Assembly (NCBI RefSeq): GCF_019039255.1
Contig: NZ_CP077062.1
Span: 1,736,001 to 1,800,000, forward strand
Direction of reading: 5' to 3'
Origin: Nocardioides panacis
GTDB lineage: Bacteria > Actinomycetota > Actinomycetes > Propionibacteriales > Nocardioidaceae
DNA: 64,000 bases
In this document: positions 39,327 to 47,496 of the stretch, one piece after another
How the letters are laid out: every line of letters begins with the position of its first letter
Position numbering within the stretch: position 1 is the first letter of the stretch
Notes under the pieces: generated by a model
Databases searched by the model: none
What the model was told of the DNA's origin: nothing
The model's input: only the letters and a program-made list of their open reading frames with translations
Made by a program: the position numbers and the translations under genes

Positions 39327-40287
39327 GTGCGTCGTCTGCTTGCCCTGCTCATGGCTTCACTCCTGCTGTTCGCCACCGCTGCCTGCGGCAACGACTCCGG
39401 CAAGACGAAGGCCGCCGACGTCGACCTGGGCGAGAAGATCAGTGGGCTCTCCGTCTCCGGCGCGTTCGGCGCCGAGCCGAAGGTGACCGTGGAAGCCCGC
39501 GATCAAGGCCGACAAGCCGACGACGCAGGTGATCTCCCAGGGTGACGGCAAGCCCGTGGTCGCCAACAAGAAGGCGATGTTCGACATCTTCCTCGCCAAG
39601 GGTGACGGCACGAAGCTCTACAGCAGCACCGACCAGGGCACCCCCACGCAGGTCTCGATGAACGAGAAGGAGTTCTTCAAGGTCATCATCGACGGCCTGG
39701 TCGGCAAGCCGCAGGGCTCCCGCGTCGCGATCGCCGCGACCGTCAAGGACGTGTGGGGCTCGGCCGGCGCTCCGCAGCTGAAGCTGAAGACCACCGACAC
39801 CGTGCTGTTCGTGCTCGACGTGCTCTCCGTGGAGCCGACCGACGTGCTCGACGCCCCGCAGGGCAAGGACGTCGCGGCCCCGGCCGGCGCGCCCACGGTC
39901 CAGGAGAGCGGCAACAAGGTCACCGGCCTGGACTTCTCCAAGGCCCCGAAGAAGGCCCCGGCCAAGCTCCAGGTCATCCCGCTCGTCGAGGGCGACGGCC
40001 CGAAGGCCGAGTCCGGCCGCCTGGTCACGTTCAACTACTACGGCGCCGTGTGGGGCTCGAAGAAGCCGTTCGACTCCTCGTTCAGCCGCGGCGCCCCGGT
40101 GCCGTTCGGCGTCGGCGTCAAGGGACTGATCCCCGCGTGGGACAAGGTGATCCCGGGCCTCAAGCAGGGCAGCCGGGTGCTGATCATCGCCCCGCCCGCC
40201 GACGGGTACGGCTCCCGCGCGCAGTCGGGCATCCCGGCGAACTCCACGCTGACGTTCGTCGTCGACGTCCTCGGTGTCGACTCCTGA
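39327..40287 (+). CDS. FKBP-type peptidyl-prolyl isomerase lipoprotein (frameshifted as sequenced)
   Basis: Reads as a 319-aa lipoprotein if one G is removed at 39491-39492 (GTGG to GTG). The first frame carries a signal peptide and lipobox (LLFATAAC). The second frame holds an N-terminal beta-rich FKBP-like half and a C-terminal FKBP domain (GRLVTFNYYGAVWGSKKPFD; KGLIPAWDKVIPGLKQGSRVLI; PPADGYG). It should fold or hold exported proteins at the outer face of the membrane. This gene commonly lies between pafA and pafB in actinobacteria. GTG start at 39327. Confidence 0.82.
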
Positions 40288-40361
40288 TCGGTCAGGTCCG
40301 CTGGGGTAGGTTCCTTCTCCAGTGACGATCGTCGGGACCGGGAGCGCAGGTGGGTGTGGAC

Positions 40362-41366
40362 ATGACCGCTCGCAAGAGTGAGCGTCTGATGAACCTGCTC
40401 ATCACGCTCCTGGTCTCACGCACGTACGTCACCAAGGACCGGCTCCGCGAGGCCGTCGAGCCCTACCGCGAGGCGGGCGACGAGGCCTTCGAGAAGATGT
40501 TCGAGCGGGACAAGGAGGAGCTCCGCTCGCTCGGCATCCCGATCGAGGTCGGCTTCGTGGACCGTGCGTTCGAGGACGAGCCGGGCTACCGCATCGAGCG
40601 CTCCGCGTTCGAGCTCCCGGAGATCGACCTCGCACCCGAGGAGGCGGCCGTGATCGGCCTCGCGGCCCGGGTCTGGCAGCACGCCGGGCTGGCCGCCGCG
40701 ACCTCCGACGCGCTGGTCAAGCTCAAGGCCGCCGGTGTCACCGTCGACCGGGCCGCCCTCGACGTCGTCCAGCCCACGCTGAGCGCCGAGGAGCCGGCCT
40801 TCGAGCCGCTCTGGAACGCGACGCGCACCCGCACGCCCGTCCGGTTCGGGTACCGCACCTCCTCGGCCCCGAAGCCCGCGACCCGGCACCTGCAGCCCTG
40901 GGGCGTGGTGTCCTACCGCGGCCGCTGGTACGTCACCGGGCAGGACACCGACCGGGGCGGGCCGCGGGTCTTCCGGCTCTCCCGGGTGCAGGGCGAGGTG
41001 ACCCCGGACGGCGCCGCCGGCTCCTTCGAGGTGCCGCCGGGCACCGACCTGCGTGCGATGACCCGCTCCCTGGCCCCGCAGCCGGAGGACCGCACGGCCC
41101 GGCTCCTGCTCCGCCGGGGCACCGGGCACGGCCTGCGCCGGCACGCCCGGGTGCTCCTCCCCGACGACCCCGACGGCATCGACGGCACCGGTCACGGCGA
41201 CGTCCCCGAGGGCTGGGAACGGCTGGAGGCGACGTACGGCGCGACGGAGGCGTTCGAGGACGAGGTGCTGGGGTACGGCGCCGACGTGGTCGTCGAGGCG
41301 CCGCAGGACGTGCGCGAGTCCGTCGTCCGCCGGCTGCGCGAGGCCGCGGGAGAGGTGGCGTCATGA
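40362..41366 (+). CDS. pafB: WYL-domain transcriptional regulator PafB
   Basis: 334 aa. An N-terminal winged helix (MTARKSERLMNLLITLLVSR, TKDRLREAV) is followed by a WYL domain (RHLQPWGVVSYRGRWYVTGQD; FRLSRVQG) and a WCX-type end. In mycobacteria PafB and PafC form a heterodimer that activates the RecA-independent DNA-damage response. The ATG at 40362 matches known PafB starts; the GTG at 40350 is an alternative. It overlaps pafC by 4 bp. Confidence 0.92.
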   Translation: MTARKSERLMNLLITLLVSRTYVTKDRLREAVEPYREAGDEAFEKMFERDKEELRSLGIPIEVGFVDRAFEDEPGYRIERSAFELPEIDLAPEEAAVIGLAARVWQHAGLAAATSDALVKLKAAGVTVDRAALDVVQPTLSAEEPAFEPLWNATRTRTPVRFGYRTSSAPKPATRHLQPWGVVSYRGRWYVTGQDTDRGGPRVFRLSRVQGEVTPDGAAGSFEVPPGTDLRAMTRSLAPQPEDRTARLLLRRGTGHGLRRHARVLLPDDPDGIDGTGHGDVPEGWERLEATYGATEAFEDEVLGYGADVVVEAPQDVRESVVRRLREAAGEVAS

Positions 41367-42358
41367 GCCCGTCGACACGTTCCGGAGGGTCGGGTGCCCG
41401 CGACCAGGTCGGCCGGCTGCTGGCCCTGGTGCCCTACATCCAGGCGCGCCGCGAGGTGGAGCTGGAGCAGGCGGCCGGCGACTTCGGCGTCAGCGAGGCG
41501 CAGATCGTCAAGGACCTCAACGTGCTGTGGTTCTGCGGGATGCCCGGTCTGGGCATGGGGGACCTGATCGACGTCGACATGGACGCGCTGGAGGGCGAGG
41601 GCGTGATCCGGCTGTCCAACGCGGAGTACCTCACCCGGCCGCTGCGCCTGGACAGCTCGGAGGCCTCCGCGCTGATCGTCGCGCTGCGGGCACTGCGCGA
41701 GGGCGGCGACGACGACGTGCGCCCGATCGTGGACCGCACCCTGGACAAGCTGGAGGCTGCGGCCGGCGAGGCCGCCTCGGTCGCCGCCCAGGTCGACATC
41801 CGGATGCCCGAGCAGGCCGGCCGGGTCGCCGAGCTGCGCGACCGGCTCACCCGGGCCGTCGAGGATCGCCGGCAGGTCCGCCTGGACTACTACGTGCCGG
41901 CCCGCGACGAGTCCACCGAACGGGTGGTCGACCCGCTGCGGGTGGTCACCGCCGACGGGAACACCTACCTCTCGGCCTACTGCCACCTCGCCGAGGACCA
42001 GCGGCTGTTCCGCCTCGACCGGATCTCCACGGCCGAGGTGCTCGACACCCCGGTCGGGGAGCACGCCGACCTCGAGCCCCGCGACCTCGCCGACGGGATC
42101 TTCCAGCCGTCGACCGACGACCTGCTGGTGACGCTGCACCTCCGGCCGGGCGCCCGCTGGGTGGCGGAGTACTACCCGGTCGAGGAGACCCGCGAGGCCC
42201 GCGACGGCGGGCTCACCGTCCGGCTCCGGGTGGGGGACCCCGCCTGGCTGGTCCGGCTGATGCTGCGGCTCGGGTCGAACGCGGAGCTGGTGGACCCTCC
42301 GGACCTGGCCGACAGCGTTCGCCGGGTGGCCACCCAGGCGTTGCACAACTACGCCTGA
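41363..42358 (+). CDS. pafC: WYL-domain transcriptional regulator PafC
   Basis: 331 aa. The N-terminal HTH (VGRLLALVPYIQARREVELEQAA) is followed by a WYL domain (RQVRLDYYVPARDESTERVVDPLRV; YLSAYCHLAEDQRLFRLDRIS). Partner of PafB in the DNA-damage response of actinobacteria. Starts in an ATGA overlap with pafB, so the two subunits are made together. It is followed 90 bp later by tatA, the conserved order. Confidence 0.92.
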   Translation: MSPSTRSGGSGARDQVGRLLALVPYIQARREVELEQAAGDFGVSEAQIVKDLNVLWFCGMPGLGMGDLIDVDMDALEGEGVIRLSNAEYLTRPLRLDSSEASALIVALRALREGGDDDVRPIVDRTLDKLEAAAGEAASVAAQVDIRMPEQAGRVAELRDRLTRAVEDRRQVRLDYYVPARDESTERVVDPLRVVTADGNTYLSAYCHLAEDQRLFRLDRISTAEVLDTPVGEHADLEPRDLADGIFQPSTDDLLVTLHLRPGARWVAEYYPVEETREARDGGLTVRLRVGDPAWLVRLMLRLGSNAELVDPPDLADSVRRVATQALHNYA

Positions 42359-42449
42359 GAAGGTGCCCGACGGCCATCCGACCCTCCCACGGTGACGAAC
42401 CATCCGCGCGTACGATGGTCAGCGCACTCGACTAGCAAAAGAGGTAGAC

Positions 42450-42803
42450 ATGACTCCGGTTCTTCCGCTGGCCCTCGGACTCGGGCCGCCCGAGATCATC
42501 TTGATCATCGTGGTCGTCGTGCTGCTCTTCGGTGCCAAGAAGCTTCCCGAGCTCGCGCGCGGCAGCGGTCGGGCCCTGCGGATCTTCAAGGCCGAGACCA
42601 AGGGACTGCTCGACGACGACGACGACGTCAAGGACAGCGAGAAGACCGAGGCCCAGCTCCAGCTCGACGCCCAGCGTCGCGCCGAGGCCGCGCAGCGCCT
42701 GGAGACCCCGGTCCAGCAGCCGGTGCACCCGGTGCACCCGGTGCACCCGGTGCAGCCCGTCCAGCCGCCCGTGGAGCAGCCCCGTCCCGACAGCGACCGC
42801 TGA
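42450..42803 (+). CDS. tatA: Sec-independent translocase subunit TatA
   Basis: 117 aa. One membrane helix ([21 protein letters not shown]), the [14 protein letters not shown] hinge and an amphipathic helix identify TatA, the pore-forming part of the twin-arginine export machine. The C-terminal tail is variable and here contains a HPVHPVHPV repeat from a 9-bp DNA repeat. A TACGAT box (42411-42416) is a candidate -10. tatC follows 35 bp later. Confidence 0.93.
   Translation: MTPVLPLALGLGPPEIILIIVVVVLLFGAKKLPELARGSGRALRIFKAETKGLLDDDDDVKDSEKTEAQLQLDAQRRAEAAQRLETPVQQPVHPVHPVHPVQPVQPPVEQPRPDSDR
42720..42755 (+). repeat. 9-bp tandem repeat within tatA
   Basis: Three exact copies of ccggtgcac and a fourth ending in g, giving His-Pro-Val repeats in the unstructured TatA tail. 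In-frame copy-number change would not disturb the gene. Confidence 0.85.
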
Positions 42804-42838
42804 CCGCCCGGTCCGCGCACCCGACCAGCTGAGCTGAC

Positions 42839-43726
42839 ATGTCATTCGCCGGAGTCATCGGGCTGTTCCGCGCCCGGCCGCAGAACCCCGTCGGCGCCGA
42901 CGGGCGGATGGCGCTCGCGGACCACCTGCGCGAGCTGCGCGCCCGCCTGCTCCGGGTCGTGCTGGTGCTGGTGCTCGCCGTGATCGTGGCGCTGTTCTTC
43001 TACGACCAGCTGCTCGCGGTGATCTACGACCCCTACGAGGCGGCCGTGTCGCAGCTCGGCGCGGGCACCACCACCGTCGCGACCATCAACGGCGTCGGTG
43101 GTCCGCTGCTCCTGCAGCTGAAGCTGTCCGGCCTGGCCGCGGTGGTGATCACCAGCCCCTACTGGCTGCTGCAGATCTGGGGCTTCATCGTGCCCGGGCT
43201 GCACGCCCACGAGAAGCGGTGGAGCCGGATCTTCGCGGCGATCGCCGGGCCGCTGTTCCTGGTCGGCGTCGCGGTCGGCTACTACGTGCTGCCCAAGGGC
43301 CTCGCGGTACTGATCGGCTTCACCCCGGTCGACCTGACCAACCTGGTGGACTTCGGGGAGTACTTCTCGTTCATGACCCGGATGCTGCTGGTGTTCGGCG
43401 TCGCGTTCGAGATCCCGTTCTTCGTGGTGCTGCTCAACCTGGCCGGCGTGGTCTCCGGCAAGACCCTCGGCAACTACCGGCCGTGGATCATCATCGGCAC
43501 CTTCGTGTTCGCCGCGGTCGCGACGCCCTCGACGGACCCGTTCTCGATGCTGATGCTCGCCGTGCCGATGACCGTGCTGTTCATGCTCTCCGAGGTCATC
43601 GCCCGGCTGGTCGACAAGCGGCGCCGGACCAGGTCCGTGCTCGCCGGGCTCGACGACGACGTGGCCTCGCCGATCGACGGCCCGGACGCGATCCGGCGCT
43701 CGCGCCTCGACGAGGACGAGGACTGA
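42839..43726 (+). CDS. tatC: Sec-independent translocase subunit TatC
   Basis: 295 aa with six predicted membrane helices. The N-terminal MALADHLRELRARLLRV carries the conserved HLxELRxR that recognises twin-arginine signal peptides, and FGVAFEIPFFVVLLN and VFAAVATPSTDPFSMLMLAVP are TatC signatures. It forms the receptor of the Tat translocase with TatA/B. The acidic C-terminal tail is cytoplasmic. Confidence 0.95.
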   Translation: MSFAGVIGLFRARPQNPVGADGRMALADHLRELRARLLRVVLVLVLAVIVALFFYDQLLAVIYDPYEAAVSQLGAGTTTVATINGVGGPLLLQLKLSGLAAVVITSPYWLLQIWGFIVPGLHAHEKRWSRIFAAIAGPLFLVGVAVGYYVLPKGLAVLIGFTPVDLTNLVDFGEYFSFMTRMLLVFGVAFEIPFFVVLLNLAGVVSGKTLGNYRPWIIIGTFVFAAVATPSTDPFSMLMLAVPMTVLFMLSEVIARLVDKRRRTRSVLAGLDDDVASPIDGPDAIRRSRLDEDED

Positions 43727-43754
43727 TCCCCGGTGACGGCCCCGTGATGACCCG

Positions 43755-44138
43755 GTGACCCACGACGTGCGGGAGGTCGACCCGTTCGACCTGCCCGACT
43801 GGCTGGGCACCAGCGACGTCACCTGGACGGCGCTGACGACGGTCCGCGGGGCCTCGCGGATCGAGGGCCGGCTCAGCGGTGCGGGGGAGGAGCTCGACTG
43901 CGACCTGCTCGCCGCCGACCTCGCCTACCCCGAGCCGCTGCTGCAGGGCGCGCTGCGCCGGCAGGCCCACCAGTCCTGGACCCACGGCCAGGTGCTGCTC
44001 GTGGAGTACGACGGCCGGCTGACGCTGGCCGTGCCGGGCACCGCGTACTCCGCCGACGGTGTGATGGAGACCGTCGCGCGGCTGGCCAAGGCCGTCGGCG
44101 TCCGACCCGGCCGGTTCGTGGTCTGCCTCCGCCTGTGA
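43755..44138 (+). CDS. Conserved hypothetical protein
   Basis: 127 aa, soluble: FDLPDWLGTSDVTWTALTTVRG, EELDCDLLAADLAYPEPLLQ, and a beta-rich second half (GQVLLVEYDGRLTLAVPGTAYSADGVMETVARLAKAVG). Proteins of this size after tatC in actinobacteria are uncharacterised. GTG start at 43755. It may be co-transcribed with tatC (28-bp gap). Confidence 0.7.
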   Translation: MTHDVREVDPFDLPDWLGTSDVTWTALTTVRGASRIEGRLSGAGEELDCDLLAADLAYPEPLLQGALRRQAHQSWTHGQVLLVEYDGRLTLAVPGTAYSADGVMETVARLAKAVGVRPGRFVVCLRL

Positions 44139-44205
44139 CCCGCCGGCCAGGAGCGGCTCGGATCGGCTCGTCCCGCCGGGGGCGGGAATTCCTCGAGGTG
44201 CTTGG

Positions 44206-45636
44206 TTGCTGCAACCTCTCGTGACCGACACCCAGAGCAGCCAGGTCAACCGCCGGGACATCGGCCTGCGCTCCGCGCGCGGACCGGTGCTGATCGCGGT
44301 GATGCTGTCGACCGCGCTGGTGGCGCTCGACCAGACGATCGTCTCGACCGCGGTCCCGTCGATCGTGCGGGACCTCGGCGGGTTCCGGGAGTTCCCGTGG
44401 CTGTTCTCGGTCTACCTGCTCGCGCAGGCCGCGACGGTCCCCGTCTACGGCAAGCTCGCCGACCAGTTCGGCCGCAAGCCGCTGATGTACTACGGCATCG
44501 GGGTGTTCCTGCTCGGCTCGGTGCTCTGCGCGGTGGCCTGGAGCATGCCGGTGCTGATCGTCGCCCGTGGCCTGCAGGGCCTCGGCGCGGGCGCCGTACA
44601 GCCGATCGGGATGACGATCATCGGCGACATCTACACGCTGCGCGAGCGCGCCAAGGTGCAGGGGTACGTCGCCAGCGTCTGGGGGATCTCCTCGGTCATC
44701 GGCCCCACGTTCGGCGGCGTGTTCAGCCAGCTGCTGACCTGGCGGTTCATCTTCTGGGTGAACGTCCCGCTCTGCCTGCTGGCCGCAGTCATGCTGCGCC
44801 GCTTCAGCGAGAAGGTGGAGCGCGGCCACGTCAAGGTCGACTACGCCGGCGCCGCGCTGCTCACGGTGTCCACCACGCTGGTCGTGCTCGGCCTGCTCGA
44901 GGGCGGCCACTCCTGGGCCTGGACGGCCTGGCAGACCCCGGCGATCTTCGGCGCCGCCGCGCTGACCCTGGTGGGCTTCGTGCTCGTCGAGCGGGTGGTG
45001 GCCCAGCCGGTGCTGCCGCTGTGGGTGTTCGGCAGCCGGACGCTGCGGACCACGAGCGCGCTCTCGCTGCTGGTCGGCGGCCTGATCCTGGGCCTGTCGT
45101 CCTACGTGCCGACCCTGGGCCAGGACGTGATCGGCGCCTCGGCGATCGTGAGCGGCTTCGCGCTCGCCGCGCTGACCCTCGGCTGGCCGGTGTCGGCGGC
45201 GCTGTCCGGCCGGCTGTACCTCAGCATCGGCTTCCGGGCGACCGGCCTGCTCGGCGTCAGCCTGGCGGTGGCCGGCTCGCTGGTGCTCGCGCTGATGGAC
45301 CCGGCCGGCTCGCTGTGGCACGTGGCGCTGGGCTGCCTGCTGATCGGCTTCGGGATGGGCTGGGTCGCCGCCCCGGCCCTGGTCGTCGCCCAGTCGAGCG
45401 TCGCCTGGGGCGAGCGCGGGGTCGCCACGGCCACCAACATGTTCTCCCGCTCGGTCGGCTCGGCCATCGGGGTCGCGGTATTCGGGGCGATGGTGAACGC
45501 CGTGGTCGGCGACCACCCGACGGCCGCCACCCTGGCGACGGGGGTGCACCGGGTGTTCATCGGCATCCTGGTGCTGGCGCTGGCGATGGGCGTGCTGGAG
45601 CTGTTCATGCCCAAGCGGGTCAGCCCGCCCGCCTGA
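44206..45636 (+). CDS. MFS multidrug exporter (DHA2 family)
   Basis: 476-aa transporter with about 14 membrane helices. The signatures are LVALDQTIVSTAVPSIVRDLGG (motif near helix 1), GKLADQFGRKPLMYYGIGVF (motif A), ARGLQGLGAGAVQP (motif B) and the proton-antiport helix GVFSQLLTWRFIFWVNVPLC. These are typical of drug/H+ antiporters with 14 helices. Start uncertain: TTG at 44206 (GAGGT 8 bp upstream) or GTG at 44221. No regulator lies beside it. Confidence 0.9.
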   Translation: MLQPLVTDTQSSQVNRRDIGLRSARGPVLIAVMLSTALVALDQTIVSTAVPSIVRDLGGFREFPWLFSVYLLAQAATVPVYGKLADQFGRKPLMYYGIGVFLLGSVLCAVAWSMPVLIVARGLQGLGAGAVQPIGMTIIGDIYTLRERAKVQGYVASVWGISSVIGPTFGGVFSQLLTWRFIFWVNVPLCLLAAVMLRRFSEKVERGHVKVDYAGAALLTVSTTLVVLGLLEGGHSWAWTAWQTPAIFGAAALTLVGFVLVERVVAQPVLPLWVFGSRTLRTTSALSLLVGGLILGLSSYVPTLGQDVIGASAIVSGFALAALTLGWPVSAALSGRLYLSIGFRATGLLGVSLAVAGSLVLALMDPAGSLWHVALGCLLIGFGMGWVAAPALVVAQSSVAWGERGVATATNMFSRSVGSAIGVAVFGAMVNAVVGDHPTAATLATGVHRVFIGILVLALAMGVLELFMPKRVSPPA

Positions 45637-45654
45637 CGCCGCCCGGGACCGTCC

Positions 45655-46545
45655 TCAGCGCAGGCCGGCGATCTCCAGCAGGTCGTCGAGGATCGTCGGC
45701 ATGCTGGCGAACAGCGAGATGTGCCCCTCGCCCTGCGCGAAGTGCGCGTGCACGCCCGGGATGTTCGCGGCCAGCCACTCGGCGTGCGCGAAGGGCACCA
45801 TCATGTCCTCGGTGCCCTGCCAGACCGCGACGGGCACCGCGATCTCCTTCACCGAGAAGCCCCACGGCCGCAGCATCGTCAGGTCGTCGTCGTGCCACCC
45901 CGCGATGCCCTGCTCGCCGGCCCGCCGGAAGGTCGCCGCGATCACCTCGGCCAGGTCCCCGGTGAGGGCGGCCCGGTCGACCGGGGGAGCCAGGCTGCCC
46001 AGCGAGTCCGCCACGTCGGCCGCGGTCGCCGCGAACACGCCCGGCGCGTAGTCCTCGAGCAGGGCGGTGAGCTCGGCGGAGCCGGCCATCGCGGCGGTGA
46101 ACTCCGCGACGTTCTCCTCGCCCATCCCGTCACGGATGTCCCCGTCGTACTCGGCAGGCGGCACCAGGCCGACGCCGCACACCGCGGCGCGGCACCGGTC
46201 GGGCAGCACCGCCGCGCAGGCCAGGCTCCGGGGACCGCCGCCGGACCAGCCCACGCTCAGGAACTCCCCGAGCCCGAGGTGGTCCAGGATCACCGCGACG
46301 TCGGCGGCGTCGTCGGCGACCGTCGCGGTGGTCGCCCCGTCGGCGCGCCGGGTGGAGCCGCCGTACCCCGGCCGGGACCAGGCGACCACCCGCAGCCCAC
46401 GCTCGGCGGCGGCACGCTCCAGCAGCGGGTCCGGTACGGCGGCCTGCGGCGTGCCGTGGTGGAAGACCAGCGGGAAACCGTCGTCGGGGCCGGACAGGAG
46501 GACCTCGAGGAGCCGGCCGTCGGGGGCGGGCACGTGCAGCGTCAT
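45655..46545 (-). CDS. Alpha/beta hydrolase
   Basis: 296 aa. Oxyanion-hole HGTP near residue 29, the nucleophile elbow GWSGGG (Ser), the acid in VWQGTEDMMVPFAHAEWLA and the catalytic His in GEGHISLF are visible, so the triad is complete. LVFHHGTPQAAVPDP is typical of actinobacterial esterase/epoxide-hydrolase relatives. Substrate unknown. A TACCGT box lies 6 bp before the ATG. Convergent with the MFS gene and divergent from the diacylglycerol-kinase-family gene. Confidence 0.88.
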   Translation of the reverse strand: MTLHVPAPDGRLLEVLLSGPDDGFPLVFHHGTPQAAVPDPLLERAAAERGLRVVAWSRPGYGGSTRRADGATTATVADDAADVAVILDHLGLGEFLSVGWSGGGPRSLACAAVLPDRCRAAVCGVGLVPPAEYDGDIRDGMGEENVAEFTAAMAGSAELTALLEDYAPGVFAATAADVADSLGSLAPPVDRAALTGDLAEVIAATFRRAGEQGIAGWHDDDLTMLRPWGFSVKEIAVPVAVWQGTEDMMVPFAHAEWLAANIPGVHAHFAQGEGHISLFASMPTILDDLLEIAGLR

Positions 46546-46551
46546 GCCGTC

Positions 46552-46557
46552 ACGGTA
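46552..46557 (-). promoter_or_regulatory. -10 box of a leaderless promoter (alpha/beta hydrolase)
   Basis: TACCGT on the minus strand, 6 bp before the ATG at 46545. Confidence 0.4.
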
Positions 46558-46608
46558 GTGGGCGCCCGCGACCCGAGCGTCGCGACGTACCGGTGACCGG
46601 GCGCCGCG

Positions 46609-46614
46609 TAGGCT
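46609..46614 (+). promoter_or_regulatory. -10 box of a leaderless promoter (diacylglycerol-kinase-family gene)
   Basis: TAGGCT ending 6 bp before the GTG at 46621. Confidence 0.5.
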
Positions 46615-46620
46615 CGCCGG

Positions 46621-47496
46621 GTGGCCAGAGAGATCGCGCTCCTCACGAACCCGACCTCCGGCAAGGGGCGCGGCACGCGCACCGCGGCGATCGCGCTGCC
46701 GCGCCTGCGCGAGGCCGGCTTCCACGTCCGGAACCTCGCGGGCCGGGACGCCGACGAGACCCTGGAGCTGGCCCAGGGCTGCGTGGCGGACGGCGTCGAG
46801 AGCCTGGTGGTGGTGGGCGGCGACGGCATGGTGCACCTCGCGGTCCAGGCGCTCGCCGGCACCGAGACCGCGCTGGGGATCATCCCGTCGGGCACCGGCA
46901 ACGACGTGGCGCGCTACCTCGACCTGCCGCGCAGCGACCCGCAGGCGGCCGCCGACGTGGTGGTCGGCTCCCGGACCCGGCGCATCGACCTGGGCCGCGC
47001 CGGGGGGCAGTACTTCGTGACCGTGCTGGCCGCCGGCTTCGACTCCAAGGTCAACGAGCGCGCCAACGCGATGTCCTGGCCGCGCGGGCAGATGCGCTAC
47101 AACCTGGCGACGCTGGCCGAGCTGCGGGTCTTCGACCCGCTGCCGTACACCCTCGAGCTCGACGGGGAGGTGCGGCAGGTCGAGGCGATGCTGGTCGCGG
47201 TCGGCAACGGCGAGTCGTTCGGCGGCGGCCTGCGGATCACCCACGGGGCCTCCCTCGACGACGGCTGGCTCGACGTGGTGGTCATCAAGACCATGAGCAA
47301 GCTCGGCCTGGTGCGCACCTACCCCCAGCTGTTCACCGGGAAGCACACGCGCCATCCGCAGTACGAGCACCACCGCGTCCGCAGCGTCACCGTCGCCGCG
47401 CCCGGCATCGTGGCGTACGCGGACGGCGAGCGCATCGGCGCGCTGCCCCTGACCGTCGACGTCGCGCCCCTGGCGCTGAAGGTGCTGGTGCCCTGA
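46621..47496 (+). CDS. Diacylglycerol kinase family lipid kinase
   Basis: 291 aa. The DAGK catalytic signatures are LLTNPTSGKGRG, VVGGDGMVHLAVQAL (glycine-rich ATP loop) and IIPSGTGNDVARYLDLP; the C-terminal ADGERIGALPLTVDV strand closes the fold. It should phosphorylate diacylglycerol or a related lipid at the membrane. GTG start behind a leaderless-type promoter. It overlaps the following helicase gene by one base (TGATG). Confidence 0.9.
   Translation: MAREIALLTNPTSGKGRGTRTAAIALPRLREAGFHVRNLAGRDADETLELAQGCVADGVESLVVVGGDGMVHLAVQALAGTETALGIIPSGTGNDVARYLDLPRSDPQAAADVVVGSRTRRIDLGRAGGQYFVTVLAAGFDSKVNERANAMSWPRGQMRYNLATLAELRVFDPLPYTLELDGEVRQVEAMLVAVGNGESFGGGLRITHGASLDDGWLDVVVIKTMSKLGLVRTYPQLFTGKHTRHPQYEHHRVRSVTVAAPGIVAYADGERIGALPLTVDVAPLALKVLVP

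Noticed and set aside
44184-44204. GGAAT...GTT before the MFS gene as a sigma-R promoter
   Set aside because: Spacing is 15 bases, not 18, and the elements overlap the likely ribosome-binding site.
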